DNA from: Saprospiraceae bacterium
Lineage (GTDB): Bacteria > Bacteroidota > Bacteroidia > Chitinophagales > Saprospiraceae
DNA: 64,000 nucleotides
NCBI GenBank assembly: GCA_019694255.1
Contig: JAIBCI010000111.1
Span: forward strand, 1-64,000
Reading direction: 5' to 3'
Shown here: one piece after another, positions 27,094 through 36,728 of the stretch
Layout: the number at the start of each line of letters is the position of its first letter
Position numbering within the stretch: position 1 is the first letter of the stretch
Program-made: the position numbers and the translations under genes
The notes under the pieces: model-generated
The model's database searches: none
The model's input: the letters and a program-made list of their open reading frames with translations, nothing else
What the model was told of the DNA's origin: nothing

Positions 27094-29850
27094 ATGTGGC
27101 AAGTTAAGCATATATTAGGGATTCTGTTAATGTCTCTTCTTGCGATACATTTCCTTCCGGCTCAAACGATCGTTGGTCAATTAGTATCAGCTGGTAGTCA
27201 ACAGGGTATAGCGGATGCGCTGATCAGGGAGAAGATTTCCGGGGTTCAGACCTACTCTGGGCAGGATGGAAGCTTTGTTCTGAATCTTTCGGAAGGACAG
27301 GAAGAAATTGAGATTGAAGTTAATCACCCTGACTTTGAAAAGCTTGAAATTAGCACAAGCAGAACCAATTGGCTCCAGCAGCCACCGATATTACAAATGA
27401 AGGGTAGTGGTACAGGAGGTGTAGATCTTTCATCTGTTCAGGTTGAAGCCTCTGATGATGTCAATCAGTCTGAGACTGAAGTGTATACCTTGCTTGGTAG
27501 TTCGGATGAGCCGATGTTGCGGGCAGCAGCTTTTGAATTTAGTGCGATGCGATTCAGAAACCGTGGGGTGGAATTCAGATATGACCAGCTTGGTTTTAAC
27601 GGATTTGTCCTTAACGAGGCAGGAAATCAAATTGTTCCTTACTATCTGCTCAGTGGACTAAATCAGCTGACAAGGTACACGGATAGTCATTTTGCTTATC
27701 CTGAGCAGGATTTTGATTTTGGTACAGCCGGAAATAATCAATGGACAGATGTCAGAGCAGAAACATATCGAAAAGGACTTATGGCAACATTCTCCTACAG
27801 CAACAGGTCATACAGACAACGAGTTGGTTTGCATTATGCTGGTAAATCAAGGAATGGTGCTGTTCACTACATTGTAGGAGCTAATCGGCGCTGGGCGCAG
27901 GAAGGTGCCTTTGAAGGCACCTTTTATGACGCCTTTGGTGTCTATGGCGCATTAACAAAGATCAACAAAGACAATTCTACTATACGACTGACCGCCTTCT
28001 ATGCGCCAGTTGACCGAGGAAAATCAGGACCAGTGACCAAAGAAGTTGTAGATCTGCGGAGCGATCCATTATACAATCCATACTGGGGTTACCAGGAAGG
28101 TGAAAAACGAAATGCGAGAGTAGCATCTTCTAAAGTGCCGACAGTAATGCTTAATTTTGACAAAATCCTTACAAGTCATTTGAATTTATATACCGGTATG
28201 ATGTTTGCTTCCGGAAAAAGATATAACTCAACTACGGATTGGTTTAATGTCGCGGATCCGCGCCCTGATTATTATCAGTACCTTCCTTCCTATGCTGCGA
28301 CCGAAGAAGAAAAGGCAAGAAGAATCGCTTTATGGGCAAATGATCCATCCGTCTACCAGATTGATTGGAATGAGTTATATCAGACCAATTACCAAAATAA
28401 AGAATTAATACGGAATATCAATGGTGGAAGCGATTCTGTATTTGGCAGACGTTCACTGTACACATTGATCAATAACCATATTGATCCGCAAGATGCAGAA
28501 TTATTTGTCCGTTTGGCCTGTAAACTGGGCGGGAATCATTTTTTTAATTTTATTGCCAGGTCAGAATATGAACGCATTCATTCTTATAATGAAATGGCAG
28601 ATCTTTTGGGCGGAGACTTCTATGTAGATTATGGTAAATTCGTCGATCCCAAATACAACCAGAACCCGAATGTTGACAAAATTAATCACATCGTCCGCGA
28701 GGGGGACAAATTTGGTTACGATTATACTGTTTCAACTGCGAAATTTACTTTGCAGCAGATGTACAAATATCAGCACAGAAGAGTCGATATAAATCTTGGA
28801 TTTTCGGAAGGCCTGGTACGCCTTGGCTTAAAACGTGCGTTTGAAAATCAGATTTTTGAAGAGCCAAAGTCTGAAGCACAGGGAGTGCTTCCTAAAATTA
28901 ATCTTAATGCCAAGTTAAAGGCGGTATATAAAATCAGTGGACGTCAATATGTCTTCAGTAGCCTTGCAGCACAATACCTTAATCCATCTGCTGATCAGGT
29001 ATTTATTAATCCAGCCTGGCGATACGGCAAACTTCCGGTTTTTGATCAGACAAAAATTTATAAAGCTGATTTGTCCTATCGGTATGCTGCGCCAGGTTTC
29101 AGATTTGAAGTGACCGGATTTTACAATGTTTTCAAAGATCAGATTCGCGCACGTAACTTTTATCTTGATGCGAATGCAGAAGAAAATCCGTCCAGTGACC
29201 TGGTTGATGGAGGGTTTATCAATGGTTTCTATACCGGTCTCAATGAAAGCCATATTGGTGTAGAGCTGACCGCTTCAATCGATTTGAGCCCTAGTCTCGA
29301 ATTCAATCTCGTAGCACAAAAGGGTGAATATCTATATACCAGCAGACCCCAGTATTACTTTTATGATCAGTTCAGTCCTTCTGCAGGAGATAAAACAATT
29401 TATTTAAAAAATTTCTATGTCCCGGGAACTCCTCAGCTAGTGGCGTCTGGTGGCCTCAAATATGCTTATTCTCGAAATGGCTTCGCTACCGTGACGCTTA
29501 ACTATCTTGATGATGCTTACGTGGAGATTAACCCATTGCGGAGGATTCCTGAAGCCGTTGACGGCGTTGATCGGAACTCATCGTTGTTCCGGCAAATAAA
29601 CGATCAGGAAAAAATACCATCAGCTTTATTACTCAATGCTTCGGTATTCAAGGGTTTTTATATCTATAAAAAATATGTCTCGCTAAGTCTCAATGTCAAT
29701 AATTTGCTGAATAAGAAAAATCTTTACAGTGGAGGATTTGAGCAAAGCAGATTTGATTACACGGATAAAAACCCCGATAAATTTCCAAATAAGTATTTTC
29801 ATATACAGGGAATCAATTATTTTATAAACCTGAATCTTTCATTAAACTAA
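27094..29850 (+). CDS. TonB-dependent outer-membrane receptor, 918 aa
   Basis: Energy-coupled outer-membrane transporter. The frame opens at TTG 27073, but the ATG at 27094 begins a proper signal peptide (MWQVKHILGILLMSLLAIHFLPAQ). A carboxypeptidase-regulatory-like domain follows (IVGQLVSAGSQQGIADALI), then a plug domain (about residues 125-240) and a long beta-barrel rich in alternating aromatic/charged strands, ending in IQGINYFINLNLSLN with an aromatic-rich last strand. It forms an operon with the DUF5689 lipoprotein (5-bp gap) and is divergent from a secreted EEP-fold enzyme. That context suggests uptake of a product released outside the cell. The substrate is not readable from the sequence. 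No SusD is present, so this is not a standard polysaccharide locus. Confidence 0.9.
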   Translation: MWQVKHILGILLMSLLAIHFLPAQTIVGQLVSAGSQQGIADALIREKISGVQTYSGQDGSFVLNLSEGQEEIEIEVNHPDFEKLEISTSRTNWLQQPPILQMKGSGTGGVDLSSVQVEASDDVNQSETEVYTLLGSSDEPMLRAAAFEFSAMRFRNRGVEFRYDQLGFNGFVLNEAGNQIVPYYLLSGLNQLTRYTDSHFAYPEQDFDFGTAGNNQWTDVRAETYRKGLMATFSYSNRSYRQRVGLHYAGKSRNGAVHYIVGANRRWAQEGAFEGTFYDAFGVYGALTKINKDNSTIRLTAFYAPVDRGKSGPVTKEVVDLRSDPLYNPYWGYQEGEKRNARVASSKVPTVMLNFDKILTSHLNLYTGMMFASGKRYNSTTDWFNVADPRPDYYQYLPSYAATEEEKARRIALWANDPSVYQIDWNELYQTNYQNKELIRNINGGSDSVFGRRSLYTLINNHIDPQDAELFVRLACKLGGNHFFNFIARSEYERIHSYNEMADLLGGDFYVDYGKFVDPKYNQNPNVDKINHIVREGDKFGYDYTVSTAKFTLQQMYKYQHRRVDINLGFSEGLVRLGLKRAFENQIFEEPKSEAQGVLPKINLNAKLKAVYKISGRQYVFSSLAAQYLNPSADQVFINPAWRYGKLPVFDQTKIYKADLSYRYAAPGFRFEVTGFYNVFKDQIRARNFYLDANAEENPSSDLVDGGFINGFYTGLNESHIGVELTASIDLSPSLEFNLVAQKGEYLYTSRPQYYFYDQFSPSAGDKTIYLKNFYVPGTPQLVASGGLKYAYSRNGFATVTLNYLDDAYVEINPLRRIPEAVDGVDRNSSLFRQINDQEKIPSALLLNASVFKGFYIYKKYVSLSLNVNNLLNKKNLYSGGFEQSRFDYTDKNPDKFPNKYFHIQGINYFINLNLSLN

Positions 29851-29855
29851 AGAAA

Positions 29856-31868
29856 ATGAAAAAATTATTATTATTCCTTTCTTTGCCTTTGACATTTTTT
29901 GGATGTGTGGACAGAACATTTGATGAGCCTCCAGTCAAAGAGTTGGTTATTCCTTTTCAGGCTAACGCGAGTATTGATCAAATTAAACAGTTTTATGTTG
30001 CGGGTAAAGTGACTGATATTAATCAGGATCTTTACATCATTGGAACAATAATAGCAGATGACAAAAGTGGTAATTTCTACAAGCAAATCATCGTGCAAGA
30101 CAGTACAGGCGGCGTCGTAATTAAGATAGACCGTATTGGGTTGTATGCTAAATTTCCACAAGGCTCTAAAGTTGGAATAAAATGCAAAGGTCTGTCCATC
30201 AGCGACTATGGTGGATTAATTCAAATCGGCAAAGGTAGTGCCGTTGTAAACGGAAAAACCCAGCTGGCTTTTATTCCAGATAGTGAAGCGGATGGTTTTG
30301 TATTTCCAGGGGCAAGAAATCAGGTTGTAGTACCTAAAGTTGTCAGTATTAATTCGCTGAAGACTTCGGATTTGAGCACACTCGTACAGCTGGATCAGGT
30401 TGAGTTCGATCGTTCAGATGTTGGAAAAACCATTGCAACGCCAGGGGGTGGCAGTTTTATTGATTTAAACTTAACAGATTGTAATAAGGCAAAAATACTT
30501 TTGCACACAAGTGATTTTGCAGATTTTGCAGCATATAGGACGCCAACTTTCAACGGAACAATTGTTGCTGTGCTCGGCAAGTTCAATTCAAATATTCAGC
30601 TTTATTTGCGAGACACCAGTGAGATTAAGTTCACTCAGGCTCCATGTAATGGCGGAGGAGGTAGTGCTGAATTGGCGACTATTAGCACGATTCGTAAATT
30701 ATACAGCGGCACTACAACGACCGTTGATAAAAATTACTACATCAGGGGTGTGGTTATTTCTGACAAGATGGCGGGTAATGTGAACGCCCAGAACCTTGTA
30801 TTGCAGGATGCTACAGGTGGCATTACGCTGCGTTTTACCGCTACACATTCTTATTCTCTGGGTGCAGAAATAGAGGTCAACGTATTTAACCAGGAATTGT
30901 CAGAATTTCGTGGTCTGCTTCAAGTAAATAACGTGCCTGTTAGCAATGCCACGTTATCTTCAACAGGTATATCCGTGACACCCAAAGTGATCAATATCAA
31001 TGAGATCACCAACAATTTTGATCAATATGAAAGTACACTTGTCAGAATTAATGGCGTAAATCTTACTAAATCAGGAGACGCCACTTATGCATCAAATGTA
31101 CTTGCGACAGATAATAGCGGATCAATTAATCTTTTCACCAATACAAAGGCAACCTTTGCAGGGGATAACTTTCCGGTTGCAGTTTGTGATCTCATCGTAA
31201 TTGTTTCAGAATTTGACACCAAGCAAATTTTATTAAGAAATCTGAATGATGTTATTACAATGGCGTCCAATCCGGAACTTAGACCGTTATCCGACATAAG
31301 AAAAATTTATAAAGACAGCATTACAAAAATATCAGCAGATTATTACGTTCGTGCTACGGTAATCTCAGATCGCAGCGCTTCGAATGTGCCTGCTGCTAAT
31401 ATGGTTATCCAGGATGGCAGTGCGGGCATTACGGTACGTTTTACTGCAACCCATGCTTATAATCTAGGTGATCAGGTCGAAATTAATGTTCGGGGTCTTG
31501 AGCTTTCAACATTTAATGGTTTGTTGCAACTTAACAACGTTCCTGCTGGGGCAGCACATTTTATAAGCTCCGGAAATACAATTACTCCCCGTGTATTAAC
31601 TGCTGCGGAAATCGTAGGCAATCTGAGTCAGTATGAAGGACAGCTTGTTCTAATACAAAATGCGACCATTACCAAGTCAGCTGGTAATACATATTCCAGT
31701 GCCTGTATAGTTACTGATGCTTCCGGTACTATAGAATTATTTACCAGAACGCAGGCAAGTTTTGCGTCAGCAGTCATTCCGACAACAGCCGTAAATATAA
31801 CCGCTATTGTAACACAGTTTAATAAACCACAGATTATGATCCGCAATACGGATGATGTCAAGCCTTAG
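29856..31868 (+). CDS. DUF5689 outer-membrane lipoprotein with three tandem repeats, 670 aa
   Basis: A lipoprotein-type signal (MKKLLLFLSLPLTFFGC) puts the lipidated cysteine at residue 17. Three related ~200-residue units follow, starting near residues 35, 271 and 475. Each opens with a short helix (TISTIRKLY / LSDIRKIY) and contains an OB-fold-like core (YYIRGVVISDKMAGN; VLQDATGGITLRFTATHSY) and a second half ending in QILLRNLNDV/QIMIRNTDDV. Units 2 and 3 are clearly closer to each other. DUF5689 proteins occur beside TonB receptors and nucleases in Bacteroidota and have an OB-like fold. Nucleic-acid or small-ligand binding at the cell surface is an inference. The last 17 bp overlap the following methyltransferase gene. 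Confidence 0.85.
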   Translation: MKKLLLFLSLPLTFFGCVDRTFDEPPVKELVIPFQANASIDQIKQFYVAGKVTDINQDLYIIGTIIADDKSGNFYKQIIVQDSTGGVVIKIDRIGLYAKFPQGSKVGIKCKGLSISDYGGLIQIGKGSAVVNGKTQLAFIPDSEADGFVFPGARNQVVVPKVVSINSLKTSDLSTLVQLDQVEFDRSDVGKTIATPGGGSFIDLNLTDCNKAKILLHTSDFADFAAYRTPTFNGTIVAVLGKFNSNIQLYLRDTSEIKFTQAPCNGGGGSAELATISTIRKLYSGTTTTVDKNYYIRGVVISDKMAGNVNAQNLVLQDATGGITLRFTATHSYSLGAEIEVNVFNQELSEFRGLLQVNNVPVSNATLSSTGISVTPKVININEITNNFDQYESTLVRINGVNLTKSGDATYASNVLATDNSGSINLFTNTKATFAGDNFPVAVCDLIVIVSEFDTKQILLRNLNDVITMASNPELRPLSDIRKIYKDSITKISADYYVRATVISDRSASNVPAANMVIQDGSAGITVRFTATHAYNLGDQVEINVRGLELSTFNGLLQLNNVPAGAAHFISSGNTITPRVLTAAEIVGNLSQYEGQLVLIQNATITKSAGNTYSSACIVTDASGTIELFTRTQASFASAVIPTTAVNITAIVTQFNKPQIMIRNTDDVKP

Positions 31869-32574
31869 TCAAAGACTTAATCAATATTCCAGTTTTTTTG
31901 AGATCTTAGGGTTAAGTATTGCCCATAAGGGTTCCCAGATGAAAGTAAGTACTGATTCCAGGTTGCTTACTGCATTTGCTGCACAATTCAGTTATAATAA
32001 TGTGCTGGATATTGGCTGTGGTATTGGGACGATATCCTTACTGTTGGCAAAGTACCGCAGTTCATCATTTGTTACAGCAATCGATATGGACTTTGAAGCA
32101 GTGGAGGTTACACGATTTAATATTGAATATAACGGATTAGAAAATTTAGTTGTATTACATGTGGACGCAAGGGATTATTATTCGGATACAAAATTTGATC
32201 TGATCGTAAGCAATCCACCATATTTCATCGGGCAAATGACCAGCAACAACATGGGGAGAATGAAATTCAGGCATTCAACCGCTGATTTCCCCGATACAGT
32301 AGCCGCATTGTGTTGGAGGCAGCTGAGCGTTACAGGTGTTGTTTGTTTTGTTATATTTCCCGGCACTGAACCAGCCTGGACTTATAGCATGGCGAAAAAG
32401 GGCTTTGTTCTGATAAAATATTTTGATATAAAAAACAGGGAATCTTTGCCCTCTTCATGTGCACTGGTTGCTTATTCTTTAACATCACATAACTTCAAAT
32501 CAGGACAAATCATCATGACGGATGAGGATGGTATTCCGTTGGATGCTTTTACGCATTGGATGATGGGCTTTTGA
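31852..32574 (+). CDS. tRNA1(Val) A37 N6-methyltransferase, TrmN6/YfiC-like
   Basis: SAM-dependent methyltransferase with the N6-adenine signature NPPYF (VSNPPYFIGQM) and the SAM-binding motif VLDIGCGIGTISLLLA. 240 residues is the usual TrmN6 length, and the N-terminal FEILGLSIAHKGSQMKVSTDSRLL matches the family's Q-----MKV-TD-LL opening. ATG codons at 31852 and 31855 both fit. It starts 17 bp before the end of the DUF5689 gene, so translation may be coupled to an unrelated surface protein. It is convergent with ribE, with an 18-bp gap. Confidence 0.86.
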   Translation: MMSSLSQRLNQYSSFFEILGLSIAHKGSQMKVSTDSRLLTAFAAQFSYNNVLDIGCGIGTISLLLAKYRSSSFVTAIDMDFEAVEVTRFNIEYNGLENLVVLHVDARDYYSDTKFDLIVSNPPYFIGQMTSNNMGRMKFRHSTADFPDTVAALCWRQLSVTGVVCFVIFPGTEPAWTYSMAKKGFVLIKYFDIKNRESLPSSCALVAYSLTSHNFKSGQIIMTDEDGIPLDAFTHWMMGF

Positions 32575-32592
32575 GTGATTTCAATTTCAATG

Positions 32593-33177
32593 TTATAAAT
32601 GATTCCATCGCAGAAGATACTTTCCGATAATATCATATTCGACATTGACTACATCATCTTTTTTTAGAGTCTTTAGGTTAGTGTTGTCAAAAGTATAGGG
32701 TATGATGCTTACCTTGAATCTTGTTTTTTTAATATCGGCAACGGTGAGGCTGATTCCATTGATACAAATGGATCCTCTAGGGATAATAAGAGGGGCATTA
32801 CTTCGGTTTATGGATAACCAGATATCTGTAGTGTCTTCCTGTAGTTTTATTTTTCTGACTTTGCAGCATCCATCCACATGCCCCTGAACCAAATGACCTG
32901 AGAGCATTTCTCCTATTTTGAGAGAAGGTTCAATATTTACTAAATCTCCGGGTTTTAGAATTCCAAGGTTTGTCTTACTGAGCGTTTCGGGGATAACCTG
33001 GACAGTATGTGTTTTATTGTTTTTTGCGATGATTGTAAGACACACGCCATTATGTGAAATGCTTTCGTCAATCTTAAAAGTGTGACTAAGGGGGGATTCA
33101 ATAGTTAGCTGAAGTAACTTTCCTTTTCTTTCGGCGCGCATTACTTTTCCGATAGACTTGATAATTCCTGTAAACAT
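32593..33177 (-). CDS. ribE: Riboflavin synthase alpha subunit
   Basis: Forms riboflavin by dismutation of two 6,7-dimethyl-8-ribityllumazine molecules. The two lumazine-binding halves are visible: MFTGIIKSIGKV with ESISHNGVCLTI and SGHLVQGHVDG in the first, and GSICINGISLTVADI with IPYTFDNTNLK in the second. 194 residues is typical. Its ATG overlaps the TAA of the upstream CHU_C gene by one base (TAATG). No FMN riboswitch is seen; control probably comes from the long operon that begins at 40008. Confidence 0.95.
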   Translation of the reverse strand: MFTGIIKSIGKVMRAERKGKLLQLTIESPLSHTFKIDESISHNGVCLTIIAKNNKTHTVQVIPETLSKTNLGILKPGDLVNIEPSLKIGEMLSGHLVQGHVDGCCKVRKIKLQEDTTDIWLSINRSNAPLIIPRGSICINGISLTVADIKKTRFKVSIIPYTFDNTNLKTLKKDDVVNVEYDIIGKYLLRWNHL

Positions 33178-35846
33178 TAGTTTCCCTTAAGTAATTCAAT
33201 AAATCCGGTTAATTCTCGTGAATCAGCATCATTGAGAAAATGAAGTCTGCAGCTGTAATAATATGTACCGTCCGACAATGGAGTGCCGGTAAGATCTCTG
33301 CCATCCCAATTAAGTTCAGGGTCACTTGTTGCAAAGACCATGTTTCCCCATTTATTGATCACCTTGAATTCGACGCTGGTAACCTGACGATTGATAATCG
33401 GTCTGAATAAATCATTGTGGTTATCCCCGTTAGGGGTAAACGTATTAGGCAGTACGTAGTCCGGACATTGGGGAATGCACATTAGATCAGTGGTACAGCT
33501 GATATTTTTCGCATTATATGCTGTGACAAGAAAGCAACTTTTGACCAGACTTGACGGCTTAATTTGAATTTCTCTCGATGTTGTTGGAAGACTATCTGCG
33601 ATAATTCTTATTACATCAAAATTTTTTTCGAATACCGTAAATTTTCTGATGTCTCTGGAGCTGCAACTATCTTCGTTAAATGAAAGTCTTAATCGGACTA
33701 TATCACTCTTGTCGTTTGTTTCACATGGTCCTTCTATGCTTAACATGGGGCAACACGGTGGGGTGGAATCTGCTGCAATGATGCAATGAAGATTGGAATG
33801 GTTAAGCAGAGGGTATTCAATTCTACTGTCGAAATATCTACCGTTACCCAGTACATAATAGCAATATGAGGAGTCAAATTGTATGGAATTGTCGATAAAT
33901 TGATTTGTATTGACAGTCCCTATCGAATCAAAATTTACTTTGTCGGAGCTTCGATAGATTGAATATTTTTCATTATTCCAGGGCGTTGCTGCATACCATT
34001 TTAGTCTGATTGATTTGTTGAAATTGTCTGCCTCAAGTCGAATCTGACTTGCCTGTTCAGTAGTGACTGTTCCAGCCGAAGTTGAAATTTCGATCTTGTA
34101 ATTATAAAAATTATTCTTTGTATTGATGTTGTCATGTATTAATGTGGTATCCCAAAATTCGGAGAAGCTCGAATATACTCTGGAACCCGATGGGATAATA
34201 TTGTAATTTCCCTGGTTCTCTTTTGAGAAAACATTTACCGTGTACGGCCCTTGATAAAAGGATGTGTCGTATCCAGGCACAAAGGGTTTTTGAAATTTTA
34301 CACTGATCGACCCTTTCTGGATATCAGTTGTAGCAACATCGACATTTAATATCAAAGGTTCATTGGTCAAAAATTCAGAACATACCTCATCAGAAGGCAT
34401 GGAGGATGTGAAGTTATACAGAAATCCAGATGATGTAATGTTCGCAAATTCAGCTTGTATACGGTAGCAATATGTATGGGATTTTAACGCTGATGTATCC
34501 CTGAAAAAGTACCTATTGTTCGCCATTTCCTTAGTGAGATATACCAGTCTTGAATATCCGTAATTTTCCAGTCCAGTAAGGCAAGTGTCAATTTTTGGTC
34601 CGGGTGTTTCTCGTCTCCACACTGAGAATCCTCTGAATTCAGAGCCGGAGCTGTCACAGGAGTAGGGATGTTGCCAACTGACTTCTATTGCGCCATTGCT
34701 TAACAATGATTGGGGGTTAAGTGGCGGAGGTCCAATTACTTTGATTTTATAAATAAATGTATTGCTCAGACCACTGGTATCATAGAAATTGTCAGTAGAT
34801 TTGATTATAAGGTTGTAATCATCTTTTCGAATATGTGAGCAGTCAGTATGCCAGTTAAAATTGAAATTGTAGGGCACCTGTTCAAAATCCTGCGTTGCAT
34901 TTGTTGTAGCAGTGGGTGCGATGACAAAAGGTGCGCCAAATGCCTGAGTTTTGACTCGTCCGCCTTTGCGTCCAGCATCCAGGTCTGTAATTCCAAAGTT
35001 CAAATCGAGTATTGTGCCAGCGATTATACAAGTATCAGCAGGACCTTCGATGCTGGGCGGTGAATCCTGTTGACATCCGCTGAGTACCAGGATTTGCATG
35101 TCCCGAATGACGGTGCCGATCAATTGACCTCTTCGATATTCTCGTAATTCAATTGCAATATTGTATTCACCTTCCAATTGGGGGCTTTTCCATGTAAATG
35201 TCCCGGTCTTAGGATCCATAGAAATTAGATTATTAAGCCCTGGTCTTATCTGGTTAGGAAATAAGTAGTTGGGCACCGGTGTATTAATATCCATTAATGG
35301 CTGCGTCAGCGAAAAACTTAGACTATCTCCGTCAGGGTCAGTGGCGCCAGGGTTATGAATAAATATCTGCCCGAGGCAAGCAATGTCAATCGGTGGATTC
35401 GTCAGAATCGGTGACTGGTTCAATCCCTGGAAGTTGCTGTTAAATAATTTGATTGTTGTCTGAATAAAAAATGGAATATTGACGGAATTTGGAGGATCTA
35501 CATTGAGAATGTTTTCAATCCGGTTTGGATCAAACATACTGATCAAATATTCGCCCCTGCCAGGATACGTATGCTGCATCTCGTAAATATTCATCTTGAT
35601 GTCGTTGGCAAGTATAAATCCTTTACCGTTTTCTCTGGGAACAGAACTTGAAGTTCCATCTCCCCACATGATAAAAATTGTATCGCGGTCTGCTGAAATA
35701 CTAGATGTCTTGGTGTAGGTTACCAATTCTGCTATAATGGTGAGATCATTGATCTGGCGAAAACGAATTTCGCCCGCCCTGTTATGTGTAGCCGATAGCT
35801 GGTTACATGCTATCAAAATTATCATGGAGATCAGTTGTCTATGCAT
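33177..35846 (-). CDS. T9SS type B (CHU_C) secreted protein with fibronectin-III-like domains, 889 aa
   Basis: The signal peptide (MHRQLISMIILIACNQLSA) is followed by THNRAGEIRFRQI, the same kind of N-terminus as in the protein at 2399. The middle contains a cadherin-like segment (GATDPDGDSLSFSL), a P-domain-like region, and fibronectin-III-like modules around residues 390-690 (ISTSAGTVTTEQASQIRLEADNF region). The C-terminus is a CHU_C sorting domain: LPNTFTPNGDNHNDLFRP, NKWGNMVF, NWDGRDLTG, FIELLKGN. The start overlaps rfbD by 8 bp and the stop overlaps ribE by 1 bp, which places a surface protein inside a biosynthetic operon. Function beyond surface display is unknown. Confidence 0.88.
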   Translation of the reverse strand: MHRQLISMIILIACNQLSATHNRAGEIRFRQINDLTIIAELVTYTKTSSISADRDTIFIMWGDGTSSSVPRENGKGFILANDIKMNIYEMQHTYPGRGEYLISMFDPNRIENILNVDPPNSVNIPFFIQTTIKLFNSNFQGLNQSPILTNPPIDIACLGQIFIHNPGATDPDGDSLSFSLTQPLMDINTPVPNYLFPNQIRPGLNNLISMDPKTGTFTWKSPQLEGEYNIAIELREYRRGQLIGTVIRDMQILVLSGCQQDSPPSIEGPADTCIIAGTILDLNFGITDLDAGRKGGRVKTQAFGAPFVIAPTATTNATQDFEQVPYNFNFNWHTDCSHIRKDDYNLIIKSTDNFYDTSGLSNTFIYKIKVIGPPPLNPQSLLSNGAIEVSWQHPYSCDSSGSEFRGFSVWRRETPGPKIDTCLTGLENYGYSRLVYLTKEMANNRYFFRDTSALKSHTYCYRIQAEFANITSSGFLYNFTSSMPSDEVCSEFLTNEPLILNVDVATTDIQKGSISVKFQKPFVPGYDTSFYQGPYTVNVFSKENQGNYNIIPSGSRVYSSFSEFWDTTLIHDNINTKNNFYNYKIEISTSAGTVTTEQASQIRLEADNFNKSIRLKWYAATPWNNEKYSIYRSSDKVNFDSIGTVNTNQFIDNSIQFDSSYCYYVLGNGRYFDSRIEYPLLNHSNLHCIIAADSTPPCCPMLSIEGPCETNDKSDIVRLRLSFNEDSCSSRDIRKFTVFEKNFDVIRIIADSLPTTSREIQIKPSSLVKSCFLVTAYNAKNISCTTDLMCIPQCPDYVLPNTFTPNGDNHNDLFRPIINRQVTSVEFKVINKWGNMVFATSDPELNWDGRDLTGTPLSDGTYYYSCRLHFLNDADSRELTGFIELLKGN

Positions 35847-36726
35847 GGCGACGAATTTGATCTAGACATACTGCAAGACTGTCTTGCCAAGAAGGAATGT
35901 GAATATTAAGTTTGTTCCTGATTTTATCGCAATTGAGGACGCTATAGGCGGGTCTTGGTGCAGCAGCGCCATATTCGAATGTTGATACCGGGGTGATTTC
36001 GATCGCTGTAATATTGCTTTGTAGGAATATTTCATTTGCAAACTCAAACCAGGTAGTTGCGCCTGTATTACAATAATGAAATATTCCGGTAAGACGGTCT
36101 CCAGTTAGTTGTTCGTGCTGAATAATTTCTAGAACAAGTTCAGCTAAATTGGCAGCATACGTAGGACTGCCTGTCTGATCATTGACAATTCGCAAATGTT
36201 TATGTTGTTGGGCAAGTTTTAGCATAGTTTTTACAAAGTTGTGCCCAAAGGAGGAATATACCCAGGATGTTCTGATGATCACGGCGCTTGGGTTTATACT
36301 CAAAATCTTATCTTCAGCAATAGCTTTGGATTGTGCATACACGCCTAGCGGTGATTTAATTGCGTCTTCCTGTACAGGGATTCGGAGCGGCCTGTTGCAG
36401 AAGACATAATCTGAGGAGAAATGAACCATTCTGATTCCCCTGTTGGCGCATATCGATGCTAATAGCGCCGGTGCTTCAATATTGGTTTTGTAACAAAGTT
36501 CTTCTTCTTTTTCCGCAAGGTCAACTTTGGTATATGCAGCGGTATGGATTAAATAATCCGGATTATATGTATCTATGATTAATTGGCTTTGTTTCGAATT
36601 GCAAATGTCCCATTCATAGCGGCCAACAAAGTCAAATTTTAGCCAAGGAAGGTCAATGCTTTTGCTCAAAACCAGAAGCTCATTGCCTAATTGACCAGTA
36701 GACCCGTTGACAAGAACCCGTATCAT
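35839..36726 (-). CDS. rfbD: dTDP-4-dehydrorhamnose reductase
   Basis: Last step of dTDP-L-rhamnose synthesis, NAD(P)H-dependent reduction of dTDP-4-keto-rhamnose. 295 residues with a Rossmann start (VLVNGSTGQLGNELL), the SDR motif HFSSDYVF and the YAQSKAIAEDKIL catalytic Tyr/Lys pair. Further family motifs are IIRTSWVYSSFGHNFVKTML and VNDQTGSPTYAANLA. It lies 2 bp after rfbC; rfbA and rfbB are not in the window. Rhamnose would go to LPS or other envelope glycans. Confidence 0.94.
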   Translation of the reverse strand: MIRVLVNGSTGQLGNELLVLSKSIDLPWLKFDFVGRYEWDICNSKQSQLIIDTYNPDYLIHTAAYTKVDLAEKEEELCYKTNIEAPALLASICANRGIRMVHFSSDYVFCNRPLRIPVQEDAIKSPLGVYAQSKAIAEDKILSINPSAVIIRTSWVYSSFGHNFVKTMLKLAQQHKHLRIVNDQTGSPTYAANLAELVLEIIQHEQLTGDRLTGIFHYCNTGATTWFEFANEIFLQSNITAIEITPVSTFEYGAAAPRPAYSVLNCDKIRNKLNIHIPSWQDSLAVCLDQIRRHA

Positions 36727-36728
36727 GA

